Of a stretch of DNA of 64,000 bases, positions 40,322 through 48,931 are shown piece after piece. The DNA is taken from NCBI GenBank assembly GCA_016718655.1, contig JADKCV010000002.1, positions 186,001 to 250,000 on the forward strand. Reading direction: 5' to 3'. This DNA is from Flavobacteriales bacterium (GTDB lineage: Bacteria > Bacteroidota > Bacteroidia > Flavobacteriales_F > PHOS-HE28). The notes under the pieces were generated by a model that saw only the letters and a list, made by a program, of their open reading frames with translations, had not been told where the DNA came from and did no database searches. Both the position numbers and the translations under genes were made by a program. The first letter of the stretch is position 1, and every line of letters starts with the position of its first letter.

Positions 40322-40384
40322 CATCATCCCCTATGTGATCCTCCGTACGTCACTCGCGATCATACCGTCGCAAAGCGGTGCGCC

Positions 40385-40912
40385 CTACGCGTTGAGGATC
40401 GCATCCACCGCAGCAATGGTCATGCTCAGGCGCTGTCCGGGATCACCGTGCACCACGGTGTACGATCTGTTCAGGGCGTGTAGCTCCTGTTCATGGATGG
40501 CGAAGAGCTGGTCCCGGCCATGTGGATCCTCCCGCAGAGGATCGGGCTCCCAAGGAATGTCCGGTGAACACAGAATGCTGTGGTCCGGCTTATCATCGGC
40601 AAGGATCTTCGTGATCCAGGGATCACAGCGGCCGAACTTGACCAAGGCCCAGATCCGGATGGTGAGCAGGTCGGTATCACAAATGACCAGCGGTGATGCG
40701 GTCTCCCGTGCCATACCTTCCCCATTCTCCTCCGCGGCCCACTGCTGCTGTGCGATGGCCAGGAGGTCCAACTCCACATAGGGCCGGCTTAATGCGTTGA
40801 GGTATGCGCGGGCCTGCTCGTCCACCAAGGGCGCCTGGTAATGTGCTGCCAGCATGCGCGCCAGGGTGGTCTTCCCGCTGCTTTCCGGACCGGTGACAAT
40901 GATCTTGCGCAT
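40385..40912 (-). CDS. NadR-like P-loop kinase (AAA_28-type ATP-binding protein)
   Basis: About 175 residues from the ATG at 40912 (MRKIIVTGPESSGKTT). The Walker A loop is at residues 8-16, and the conserved VDEQARAYL segment follows. It resembles the ribosylnicotinamide kinase domain of NadR and the stand-alone ATP-binding proteins found beside PnuC-family vitamin transporters in Bacteroidota. It stops about 65 bp before the riboswitch promoter, on the same strand, so it is next to but probably outside the TPP-controlled transcript. Substrate (nicotinamide riboside, thiamin or other) is not decidable from sequence. Confidence 0.82.
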   Translation of the reverse strand: MRKIIVTGPESSGKTTLARMLAAHYQAPLVDEQARAYLNALSRPYVELDLLAIAQQQWAAEENGEGMARETASPLVICDTDLLTIRIWALVKFGRCDPWITKILADDKPDHSILCSPDIPWEPDPLREDPHGRDQLFAIHEQELHALNRSYTVVHGDPGQRLSMTIAAVDAILNA

Positions 40913-41008
40913 GTATGTTCGCTTCCGCCGCAATGTAACTTTCCGTCACAGCGCGGGCAGCGCGACACTGCGTGTATCGTGTCTTCCCCTCGAACAACAC
41001 CTCCTGTC

Positions 41009-42847
41009 ATGAAACGCACACTCCTACTCTTCAGCCTTATCGGAACCGTACTGTTCGCCAGCGCCCAACTCTCCCCCGAACAACCAGCTCCGCTTGGGAT
41101 GCATTTGCTGGAAGTGAACGCCGAATGGAGGGTCATGGATGAACCCACCGCCAATGACCCACGAACGGTCACCTTCGCGTCGGATGCCGAACGGATCGCC
41201 CATCATCTTCATCTGGTGCGCGCTCACCTGGCGAAGCATGTGCCCGAAGGACTTGCTGCCGAACAGCTCAGCGCACGTCAGGAGCTCCTGAATGACCTGG
41301 AGATCTACGCTGACCGCGGCCTCTTCCCCCAGAACCGTGTGCTGCCGGTGCGCAATCCCGTATTCATCGACAACCTGGGCACCGCTTGCGCGGTGGGACA
41401 ATTGATGATCGAAAGCGGGCATGCGGACCTCGCCGAACGCATCCATGCCGACCTCAACCTCGGCTATGTGCGCGAGATCCTATCAGACCCGCGATTCACC
41501 GCAGCGGTGAGCACCTGGGCGGTGGAACATGGCTTCACAGCTGCTGAACTAGCGTGGATCCAGCCGGCCTATGCACCGCCTGTGGAATGGACACCACTGG
41601 GCAGCGGCACCAACGGCGATGTACGCGTGATCCATGACCTGGGCGAGGGTGCGTTGCTCGTCGCCGGTTCCTTCACCGAGGCCGGCGGGGTCGCAGCATC
41701 TTCCGTCGCCATCTGGGAGAATGGCCAATACACGACGCTTGGTGATGGGGTGGCAGGCGATGTCAGCTGCGTGGTCGAACACGGAGGGCTTCTTTACCTC
41801 GGTGGCCAGTTCTACGGCGGCAGCCAGGACCTTGCAGCATGGAATGGAACAACCTGGTCCTATGAGGCGGTATTTGCAAGTAAGAGTGCGCGGATCACTG
41901 CACTTCACGTGCATGAAGGTGAGCTTTTCGCGGCCGGAGAACTCATTGGCTTCGTGGGTCCCGACCACGGAGTGATGCGGAAGCTCGGCAGTACTTGGGA
42001 GCAGGTCGGTGCCCTGTTCAACGGCGAAGTGCTCGCGCTGGGCTCACACGATGGCGCGCTCGTCGCGGGCGGTTCGTTCACCGGACCTGATGGACAGACC
42101 GATCCCGTGTACCCTTACGTGGCCATATTGGAAAACATGAATTGGGTGGCACTGGGCAATGGATTGAACGCGACGGTCCGCACCTTGCTCGATGTGGATG
42201 GTACGCTCCATGCCGGCGGTGAACTGTTCGTGAACGTCGTGATCACCTTCGGGCTGGCTCGTCTTCCGGAAGGCACATCGACCTGGGAGGAACTGCTCCC
42301 TGACCACGGCTCGTACATGGTACCCGGCCTGGGTGCCAACTACATCGGCTCGCTGGCCCGCATGGGCAACGGGCTCATCGTTGGTGGTCAATTCGTGGTA
42401 GCGGAAGTAGTGGGTGTCTACGGCACCAACGTGGCCCGCTGGAACGGAGGTCCGGACCAGATCGAACCCTTGGCCGGGTACCTGGATGGCGCTGTGCTGG
42501 CGCTGCATGTCCAGGACAGCGCCATCGTGATGGGTGGTGCGTTCCAGACGCCGCTTCCGCATATAGCGAGCACCGACCTCAGCACCGGGATCCGGGAGGA
42601 CGGAGAGGAACTGAGCCTTTTGATGTACCCGAATCCCACGGACGATATGCTTCGCATCCTGCTTCCAGATGGTGCAGCGCGGTCCGGGGTCACCGTGTAC
42701 GACACCCAGGGTCGTATCGTGCCTGTAGCGATCCGTTCTGGCACATCCTCCATGGATCTCGACGTCAGCGCGCTGAGCAGTGGCACCTACAACGTGCAAG
42801 TGGACCTCCCATCAGGACCGCGCACGGCCAGCTTCATCAGGCCATAG
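41009..42847 (+). CDS. T9SS type A beta-propeller-like surface protein
   Basis: 612 residues from the ATG at 41009, which begins a signal peptide (RTLLLFSLIGTVLFASAQ). The N-terminal helical domain (about 30-180) contains NPVFIDNLGTACAVGQLM, a block recurring in Bacteroidota surface proteins but without known function. Residues about 190-520 are repeated Kelch-like units, e.g. LLVAGSFTEAGG, LYLGGQFYGGS, LVAGGSFTGPDG and LIVGGQF. The protein ends in a type A sorting domain (MYPNPTDDMLRI... to ASFIRP). Probably a surface protein of unknown ligand. Confidence 0.87.
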   Translation: MKRTLLLFSLIGTVLFASAQLSPEQPAPLGMHLLEVNAEWRVMDEPTANDPRTVTFASDAERIAHHLHLVRAHLAKHVPEGLAAEQLSARQELLNDLEIYADRGLFPQNRVLPVRNPVFIDNLGTACAVGQLMIESGHADLAERIHADLNLGYVREILSDPRFTAAVSTWAVEHGFTAAELAWIQPAYAPPVEWTPLGSGTNGDVRVIHDLGEGALLVAGSFTEAGGVAASSVAIWENGQYTTLGDGVAGDVSCVVEHGGLLYLGGQFYGGSQDLAAWNGTTWSYEAVFASKSARITALHVHEGELFAAGELIGFVGPDHGVMRKLGSTWEQVGALFNGEVLALGSHDGALVAGGSFTGPDGQTDPVYPYVAILENMNWVALGNGLNATVRTLLDVDGTLHAGGELFVNVVITFGLARLPEGTSTWEELLPDHGSYMVPGLGANYIGSLARMGNGLIVGGQFVVAEVVGVYGTNVARWNGGPDQIEPLAGYLDGAVLALHVQDSAIVMGGAFQTPLPHIASTDLSTGIREDGEELSLLMYPNPTDDMLRILLPDGAARSGVTVYDTQGRIVPVAIRSGTSSMDLDVSALSSGTYNVQVDLPSGPRTASFIRP

Positions 42848-42857
42848 TCCGCGCCGA

Positions 42858-43577
42858 TCAGCGCATGAGCCCCGACACGGGATCGCTGTTCCGCCAGGTG
42901 CCTTCCGAGCGCAGCACGGTGAAGCGGGCGTATAGCTCTTCGCTGAATCCCTGCGCCTTGCGGGTGCGGGCCACCGCTGCGCTGTGCGGAGCGGACCGAC
43001 CGTAGGCGAAGGCCTGCATGTCCTGCTCTGAGCGCCACACGCTGAACGTGGCCTGCACTACCCAAGGCAGTTCACCCACGCCCTTGGTAAAGAGCAGCCC
43101 CTCACGCCCCTCCAGGGACCGGGCGACCGCCCCCACCCGCTTCCAGAAGGGGATCACGTACGAGGGCTTGATGGTGGCCCGGGTCAGCACGGCCAGCGGA
43201 CCCGCTGATGGGTTCCGCCCCGATGCGAAGGGGTTGACACCAGACCATGCCCCCCTGCTGAGGTAGGGTTCCAGGTGAAGGGTGTAGAGCTCGGAGGTAT
43301 GTGCGCGGAAGGACTGATGGACCGGATGAACGGAATGGAAATCCTTCGCGGAGCGTTCATCGGACCATCCGCAGAGCAAGGCATAGGTGCCCCAGTCCGG
43401 CCAGAAGTCGTAGCCGGTGCCACCGCCGGTGCCCAGCAGTTTGTGGAACTGCAATCCTGCCACCTGCTTGAGTGGAGCGCGCATCTCCGCCATCTGACGC
43501 ATGCCCCAAAGGCGTTCCCGGCCTTCATATTGAAAGAACGAAAGGGTGACGTAGGGGGCCGGATGTTCCACGGGCAT
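42858..43577 (-). CDS. CrtA-like (spheroidene monooxygenase family) carotenoid ketolase
   Basis: About 239 residues from the ATG at 43577, which begins directly at the conserved VTLSFFQYEG; earlier ATGs would overlap the divergent crtD start. Family blocks include KLLGTGGGTGYDFWPDWG, RGAWSGVNPF, LTRATI, FWKRV, a GVGELPW stretch, TFSVW and EELYARFTVL. CrtA of purple bacteria introduces a keto group at C-2 of acyclic carotenoids using O2. The position beside crtD, cruF and crtYcd makes a carotenoid substrate likely. The exact reaction in Bacteroidota is not established here. Confidence 0.83.
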   Translation of the reverse strand: MPVEHPAPYVTLSFFQYEGRERLWGMRQMAEMRAPLKQVAGLQFHKLLGTGGGTGYDFWPDWGTYALLCGWSDERSAKDFHSVHPVHQSFRAHTSELYTLHLEPYLSRGAWSGVNPFASGRNPSAGPLAVLTRATIKPSYVIPFWKRVGAVARSLEGREGLLFTKGVGELPWVVQATFSVWRSEQDMQAFAYGRSAPHSAAVARTRKAQGFSEELYARFTVLRSEGTWRNSDPVSGLMR

Positions 43578-43614
43578 CGAACGATCATAGGGGGCGGACT
43601 GTTCTCTCCTCCGC

Positions 43615-45123
43615 ATGAAGAGCAGCAGCACGATCGTCGTGGGGTCCGGTGTGGCCGGTCTGGCGAGTGCCATCCGCATCGCCCGTCAGGGCCATGCGGT
43701 GGAGGTCTTCGAAGCAGCGCCCACGCCAGGAGGCAAGCTGGCTGAGTTCAGCGAGGCCGGATACCGCTTTGACCGAGGTCCATCGCTCTTCACCATGCCC
43801 CATCTGGTGGAGGAGCTCTTCCACGATGCCGGCGTGGACATGCAGGGCCGTTTCAGCCATGTGAAGCTGGAGGAGGCCAACCGCTACTTCTGGGAGGATG
43901 GTACCCGGGTCACCGGCTGGTGCGATCCGCTTTTGTTCGCTGTCGAGTTGGAGAACAAATTGGGCGTTCCTCGCGAGCGGGTGAAGAGCCACCTTGAGCG
44001 CGCGGAGACCCTGTTGAACACCACGGGACGCACCTTCCTTGAGCATTCACTCCATCGGCTGGACACCTTGTGGAAGGGGGGCATGGCCAAAGCCCTGGCC
44101 ACCGCGCGAGCCTCCGAATTGTTGGGTAGCCTTGACCGGGTCAACCGCTCCGCTCTGGGCGATCATCCCAAGGCGGTGCAGCTCTTCAACCGTTACGCCA
44201 CCTACAACGGCAGCGACCCCTACCGCACGCCCGGCCTGATGCGTATGATCCCCGGACTGGAACACGGCCAGGGGGCGTTCTACCCCTTAGGCGGCATGTA
44301 TTCCATCACCAAGGCCCTCCATCTACTGGCCGTTGACCTGGGTGTGCGCTTCCGTTTCAATACACCCGTGGAGCGCATCCTGCTCTCCCCGGATCAGCAG
44401 CAGGTAAGCGGTGTGCGGGCCGCGGGCGTCGACCATCCGGCCGATGTGGTGGTGAGCAACATGGATGTGGTGCCCACCTACCGCAAACTGCTCCCCGACC
44501 TGAAGGCTCCGGAGCGCACCCTGAAGCAGGAACGGAGCAGCTCCGCGCTCGTGTTCTACTGGGGCATCCGCGGAACCTTCCCGGAACTGGGGCTTCACAA
44601 CATCCTGTTCAGCGAGGACTACCGCACCGAGTTCAAGCACCTGTTCGATACGCTGACGGTGTACGAGGACCCCACGGTGTACATCAACATCACCAGTAAG
44701 CACACACGCGGCGATGCTCCGGCCGACTGCGAGAACTGGTTCACCATGATCAATGCACCGCGGGATATGGGGCAGGACCGTGATGCGCTCATCGCCAAGG
44801 CTCGTGCGGCCATCGTGGCCAAGGTGAAGCGCACCTTGCACATCGATGTGGAGCCCCTGATCGAGGTGGAGCGCGTGCTGGACCCCCGCGCGATCGGGGA
44901 ACTGACACACAGCCACCAGGGTTCGCTCTACGGCACCAGCAGCAACTCACCGTGGGCCGCATTCCTGCGCCATCCGAATTTCCACAACAGCGTCAAGGGG
45001 TTGTTCTTCTGCGGAGGAAGCGTGCATCCCGGCGGTGGCATTCCCCTGGCACTCCTGAGCGCACGCATCGTGGCCTCCCTTGTACCCACCGCCATCCCCC
45101 GCAACCAATACCAACACGTATGA
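43615..45123 (+). CDS. crtD: CrtD/CrtI-family carotenoid desaturase
   Basis: FAD-dependent desaturase of 502 residues. The N-terminal dinucleotide fold reads VVGSGVAGLASAIRIA with PGGKL. The C-terminal family motif is FFCGGSVHPGGGIPLALLSA. The LHNILFSEDYRTEF and YINITSKHTRGDAP blocks fit the 1-hydroxycarotenoid 3,4-desaturase (CrtD) branch of Bacteroidota better than phytoene desaturase, and cruF follows directly. If so it acts after CruF hydrates the linear end. It overlaps cruF by 4 bp (ATGA), so both are co-translated. CrtI cannot be fully excluded without a phylogeny. Confidence 0.82.
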   Translation: MKSSSTIVVGSGVAGLASAIRIARQGHAVEVFEAAPTPGGKLAEFSEAGYRFDRGPSLFTMPHLVEELFHDAGVDMQGRFSHVKLEEANRYFWEDGTRVTGWCDPLLFAVELENKLGVPRERVKSHLERAETLLNTTGRTFLEHSLHRLDTLWKGGMAKALATARASELLGSLDRVNRSALGDHPKAVQLFNRYATYNGSDPYRTPGLMRMIPGLEHGQGAFYPLGGMYSITKALHLLAVDLGVRFRFNTPVERILLSPDQQQVSGVRAAGVDHPADVVVSNMDVVPTYRKLLPDLKAPERTLKQERSSSALVFYWGIRGTFPELGLHNILFSEDYRTEFKHLFDTLTVYEDPTVYINITSKHTRGDAPADCENWFTMINAPRDMGQDRDALIAKARAAIVAKVKRTLHIDVEPLIEVERVLDPRAIGELTHSHQGSLYGTSSNSPWAAFLRHPNFHNSVKGLFFCGGSVHPGGGIPLALLSARIVASLVPTAIPRNQYQHV

Positions 45124-45767
45124 CCTCCCAGCTCCGACGCCTTGACCTGCGCTATGCCACCGGACTGGTGATCATTCTGCATGCGGTGGGCCTTGTGGCG
45201 CTATTGACGCCGCTCGCCCCCTGGGTGTTGCCGCTCACGCCCATCAACCTGTTGCTCACCGCTGGGGCCATGATGGTGTTCAGTAGACTGGACCGCAGGA
45301 CCGTGGCACTGGCATTGGTACTGGGCACCTTGGGCTACTTCGTGGAAGTTCTCGGGGTATGGACCGGCCGCGTCTTCGGTGATTACAGTTATGGTGAGGT
45401 GCTCGGCCTGAAGGTACTGAACGTGCCGCTGCTCATCGGGCTGAACTGGAGCATGTTGGTGTTCGCGATCGGGGTCCCCATGGCCCGGTCGTCCATGCCC
45501 ACCTGGGCCAAGGTGATGCTGAGCAGCGCCATGATGGTGGCCTTGGACGTACTGATCGAACCCGTGGCCATGCGATTGGGCTTTTGGACCTGGGCACAGG
45601 GTACGATCCCCGTTCAGAACTACCTCGCATGGGGAGCCGTCAGCGCCGTGTTCTTCACGCTGTTCTTCCTAGCCCCGGTGCGACGTGAAAATCCCTTGGC
45701 CCGCTATGTACTGGTGGCACAAGTGATTTTCTTTGCAGGCCTCAACCTGCTGCTGCCGGTGATCTGA
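45120..45767 (+). CDS. cruF: CruF-like carotenoid 1',2'-hydratase (carotenoid biosynthesis protein)
   Basis: Integral membrane protein of 215 residues with about seven hydrophobic helices, of the DUF422/CruF family. The conserved GYFVEVLGVWTGRVFGDYSYG and VPLLIGLNWSMLVF blocks are clear. It hydrates the psi end of gamma-carotene-type pigments to give a 1'-hydroxyl. The start at 45120 overlaps the crtD stop. It is followed directly by the cyclase gene with no gap. Confidence 0.88.
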   Translation: MTSQLRRLDLRYATGLVIILHAVGLVALLTPLAPWVLPLTPINLLLTAGAMMVFSRLDRRTVALALVLGTLGYFVEVLGVWTGRVFGDYSYGEVLGLKVLNVPLLIGLNWSMLVFAIGVPMARSSMPTWAKVMLSSAMMVALDVLIEPVAMRLGFWTWAQGTIPVQNYLAWGAVSAVFFTLFFLAPVRRENPLARYVLVAQVIFFAGLNLLLPVI

Positions 45768-46481
45768 ATGGAGAAGTACTATTACCTGGGCCTGGACCTT
45801 TTCACCTTGTCCTTTCCTCTGCTGCGGAGCTTCGAGCCCCGCGTGCAGTACTGGCGCAAATGGCCGGGACTGTTCACCGGCATCGTGGTCATGGCGCTGG
45901 TATTCCTCATCTGGGATGCCATCTTCACCGCCAACGGCGTGTGGGGCTTCAATCCCCGCTACCTCACCGGCCCGCATTTCGCCGGCCTGCCCATCGAGGA
46001 GTGGCTCTTCTTCCTGGTGGTGCCCTATTCCTGCGTGTTCCTCTACGAAGTGATGCGCTACTTCATCCGGCGTGATGTACTGGGGTCCGTTGCCCGCCCG
46101 CTCAGCATCGGGTTGATCGTGGTGTTGACCGTGGTCGGTGTGCTGTATATCGACCACATCTACACGGCCATCACCTTCCTCTGCACGGCCGCCATGCTGG
46201 CGCTTCATGTGTTCGTGCTCAAAAGCACCTACCTGGGCCGGTTCTATGTGGGTTACGCCGTCAGCCTCATTCCCTTCTTCCTGGTGAACGGCATCCTCAC
46301 CGGTTGGCTGCTGGACGAACCCATCGTCTGGTACAACAACACCGAGAACCTCGGTGTCCGTTTGAACACCATCCCCTTGGAGGACAGCATGTACCTGCTG
46401 TTCTTCCTGCTGCTCACCATCACCTTCTACGAGCGGCCCTTGAAGCGCGAGCACGGGGACCTTCCACCGGTGACGGTGTAG
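45768..46481 (+). CDS. crtYcd: Lycopene cyclase, fused CrtYc-CrtYd type
   Basis: Membrane lycopene beta-cyclase of 237 residues made of two homologous halves. Each half has three helices and a PxE(E/D) motif: LPIEEWLFF in the first and IPLEDSMY in the second. The halves are as in CrtYcd of Flavobacteriia. The start codon abuts the cruF stop. With CruF and CrtD it would give monocyclic carotenoids such as myxol- or saproxanthin-like pigments. crtB, a clear crtI and crtZ are not in this window. Confidence 0.9.
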   Translation: MEKYYYLGLDLFTLSFPLLRSFEPRVQYWRKWPGLFTGIVVMALVFLIWDAIFTANGVWGFNPRYLTGPHFAGLPIEEWLFFLVVPYSCVFLYEVMRYFIRRDVLGSVARPLSIGLIVVLTVVGVLYIDHIYTAITFLCTAAMLALHVFVLKSTYLGRFYVGYAVSLIPFFLVNGILTGWLLDEPIVWYNNTENLGVRLNTIPLEDSMYLLFFLLLTITFYERPLKREHGDLPPVTV

Positions 46482-46489
46482 AACGGCAC

Positions 46490-47092
46490 CTACGCGAACC
46501 CCGCGCCCTGTTGCAGGCGCCATTGCTGGCGCCAACGAATGAAGCCCACGACGGCCAAGGCAATGTAGACCGCGTTGAGCAAAGCATAGCCATCGTAACC
46601 GATGAGGTGATTGTACACCACTGCCACCAGGTCGCCGATGGTCCAGTAGAGCCAGTTCTCCAACGCCTTTCGGCCCATCATCCAAGTGGCCACCATGGCG
46701 AAGGAGGTGATGAACGCTTCCATACCGAGGTAGCGACCGGGCTGGCCCAACTGGTGCATGAGCACCACAAGTATCCCCGTTCCGGCGGCCCCGATGAGCA
46801 GAAGTAGCACATGGCGTTGCCAAGGTGAACGGGTGATGCGGGAGGCATCGGCATCATTACCCCAACTCCACCAGCCGTACACGGCCATCGCCGCGTAAAA
46901 GCCGTTGAGGGCCGACATGAGCCAGGCCTCCTGTGCTCCATAGAGAACCACCCCGAACCATGAGGCCACGAACCCCAACACCCATCCTGAACGGCGTTCT
47001 CGACCGATCAACACGGTGAAGCCGATATTCAGCACGACCGCAGACCATTCCAGTACGAGCAAAAAGAGCGGAGGTAGGGAGTCCCACGACAT
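46490..47092 (-). CDS. PnuC-family vitamin/ribonucleoside transporter
   Basis: 200-residue membrane protein with about seven hydrophobic helices and the family signature YLGMEAFITSFAMVATWMMG followed by ENWLYWTIGDLVAVVYN. Members carry nicotinamide riboside (PnuC), thiamin (PnuT) or riboflavin (PnuX/RibM) by facilitated diffusion and rely on a kinase to trap the substrate. Here the genes upstream on the same strand are an LRR gene and ribF, which favours riboflavin as one candidate. A thiamin receptor and a NadR-like kinase lie 6 kb away, so the substrate stays open. Confidence 0.86.
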   Translation of the reverse strand: MSWDSLPPLFLLVLEWSAVVLNIGFTVLIGRERRSGWVLGFVASWFGVVLYGAQEAWLMSALNGFYAAMAVYGWWSWGNDADASRITRSPWQRHVLLLLIGAAGTGILVVLMHQLGQPGRYLGMEAFITSFAMVATWMMGRKALENWLYWTIGDLVAVVYNHLIGYDGYALLNAVYIALAVVGFIRWRQQWRLQQGAGFA

Positions 47093-47163
47093 GGAGCTAA
47101 GGAATGGATGGTTTGTTCAAGCTCCTTTGTACAAACCGATGAACCTCATCGACCGGTCGGGGT

Positions 47164-47757
47164 TCACATCCCACAATTGCAGGGAGGGCTGAAATAGACC
47201 TTGGCCTTGGGGACAAGCTCTGAGATGCGGTCCATCTCCGGCTGTTCGAACATGATCGCCCGGAGATCAAGGAATCGCAGGGCATCCAAGTCCTTGATCT
47301 CCTCGGGTACCTCCGCGATGTCGTTGCTCCAAAGGTCTAGCGACACCAGTTCCTTCCACTTGCCCACGCACTCGGGAAGACCCGTGATGGCGTTCCTGCT
47401 CAGGTCCAATCGCTTCAGGTGTTTCAATCTGCAAAGGGTGGCAGGAATGGTCTCCAACTTGTTACGCGAGACCCTCAACTCCTGTAGGTATTGAAGATCG
47501 GAGAACCACGCTGGGAATTCCTTGATCTTGTTCCCGCTCAGGTCAAGTGCATTGAGGTTCGTGAACTGTCGTAACTCCTCCGGCATCACCTTCAACTTGG
47601 CCCCTGAGAGGTCCAGACGTTGCACCAACGCAGGTGTTTTCAACGCCTGTTCGATGCTCCTGAAGGTGCGCACGCTGTCGAGCGCGATGGCATCCAGCAA
47701 TTGGGCCGACAGCGAAGTCCAGCCGAACAGGAGAAGGACCAACAGGAATGCTCTCAT
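47164..47757 (-). CDS. Secreted leucine-rich-repeat protein
   Basis: 197 residues with a signal peptide (MRAFLLVLLLFGWTSLSAQ) and about five leucine-rich repeats of roughly 23 residues (e.g. LNALDLSGNKIKEFPAW, LKRLDLSRNAITGLP), closed by a short Cys-containing tail (PPCNCGM). LRR domains mediate protein contacts; the target is unknown. The start overlaps the ribF stop by 4 bp (ATGA), which is odd company for a secreted protein. Confidence 0.86.
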   Translation of the reverse strand: MRAFLLVLLLFGWTSLSAQLLDAIALDSVRTFRSIEQALKTPALVQRLDLSGAKLKVMPEELRQFTNLNALDLSGNKIKEFPAWFSDLQYLQELRVSRNKLETIPATLCRLKHLKRLDLSRNAITGLPECVGKWKELVSLDLWSNDIAEVPEEIKDLDALRFLDLRAIMFEQPEMDRISELVPKAKVYFSPPCNCGM

Positions 47758-48692
47758 GCGGTTCGTGTGAGGATGTCCAGGGCGTTCGCCCGATCAAGAT
47801 GCAATTGCTCCTTCAACGCTTCCAATCCGCTGAATCGCATGTCCGGACGTATGCGGTCCAAAAAGGTCAAGGTCATCGGCTCCCCATACAGATCACGGTC
47901 CATATCGAAGATGTTCACTTCGATGGTCCGTTGTAGCCCCCCGCCCAACGTAGGCCGTTCCCCGATGTAGAGCATGCCCCCGAACCCACCTTCTCGAAGC
48001 GTGACCCTCACAGCGTACACCCCATCGCCCGGTACCAGTTTGTCGCCCGATACGACGCCCAGGTTCGCGGTAGGGAAACCCAGCGTACGGCCCACTTGTT
48101 CACCCTTCACCACCACGCCGCTCAGTCGATACGGATAGCCCAGCAGTTCCCTGGCCAGATGAACTTCCCCATCGGTAAGGGCCTGTCTGATCTTGGTACT
48201 GCTCACCTTCACATTATCAACCTCCTGGGCCGGTATCTCCTCCACCATGAAATCATACGCTTCGCCCAGTTGATGCAGAAGGGACAGGTCGCCTTCCCGG
48301 TTCCGGCCGAAACGGTGGTCATAACCGATGACGATGGCATGCACCGCGATGGCGCCTACTAGGACATCCCGGACGTATTCGATAGCGTGCATACGAGAAA
48401 ATTGGCGCGAGAATGGCACCACGAGCAGGTGGTCCAACCCGGCTTCCTCCAGCAGGGCGATCTTCTCCTCTTGGGTACTCAACAACCTGAGCGCATCATC
48501 GCCAGGGAAGAGCACCATCCGCGGATGGGGATGGAAGGTGAACAACACACTTTCCCCGTGCTCCCTGCGGGCCACTTCGGAAAGACGGTGCAGGATCGTC
48601 CGATGCCCACGATGGACCCCGTCGAACGTGCCTGTGGTGAGCACAGGGCGGTTGACACCAACAAAGGAGGCCAGGTCCGTATGGATCTTCAT
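47754..48692 (-). CDS. ribF: RibF, bifunctional riboflavin kinase / FAD synthetase
   Basis: 312 residues, the usual length. The N-terminal nucleotidyltransferase half has TGTFDGVHRGH and the ISSTKIR-like VSSTKIRQAL motif. The C-terminal flavokinase half has GFPTANLGV. It makes FMN from riboflavin and then FAD. The start at 48692 (MKIHTDLASFVG) is preferred; an upstream ATG at 48905 would add 71 unrelated residues and run into the atpD leader. It is coupled to the LRR gene, with the PnuC-family gene 70 nt further on. Confidence 0.93.
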   Translation of the reverse strand: MKIHTDLASFVGVNRPVLTTGTFDGVHRGHRTILHRLSEVARREHGESVLFTFHPHPRMVLFPGDDALRLLSTQEEKIALLEEAGLDHLLVVPFSRQFSRMHAIEYVRDVLVGAIAVHAIVIGYDHRFGRNREGDLSLLHQLGEAYDFMVEEIPAQEVDNVKVSSTKIRQALTDGEVHLARELLGYPYRLSGVVVKGEQVGRTLGFPTANLGVVSGDKLVPGDGVYAVRVTLREGGFGGMLYIGERPTLGGGLQRTIEVNIFDMDRDLYGEPMTLTFLDRIRPDMRFSGLEALKEQLHLDRANALDILTRTA

Positions 48693-48931
48693 TCCGGATG
48701 CAAAGGTGCGGTGGAACGGACGTTCCCGATCCGGTGGATAACCCAAGGACCGAGGCAGGACAAAGAACCCCGCCGATCCGCCGTGGTCGGCCTGTGATCG
48801 CGGTGGAAAGGCTACTTCGTTGAGAAGGCCCTGAGGAACAACATTTCCACATCCTTTGCCCATCGGAAAGGAAGCCATACCTTCGCGGCCGCTAATTGGG
48901 CCCATTGCCCACTGAACAGCACAACCCGCTC

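Noticed and set aside
46490..47092. Assigning the PnuC-family gene a definite substrate
   Set aside because: Context supports riboflavin, thiamin or nicotinamide riboside; sequence alone does not decide.
47094..47128. Inverted repeat GGAGCT/AGCTCC between the PnuC-family and LRR genes as a terminator or riboswitch
   Set aside because: Only a 6-bp stem with a loop over 20 nt and no FMN, TPP or other riboswitch core motifs.
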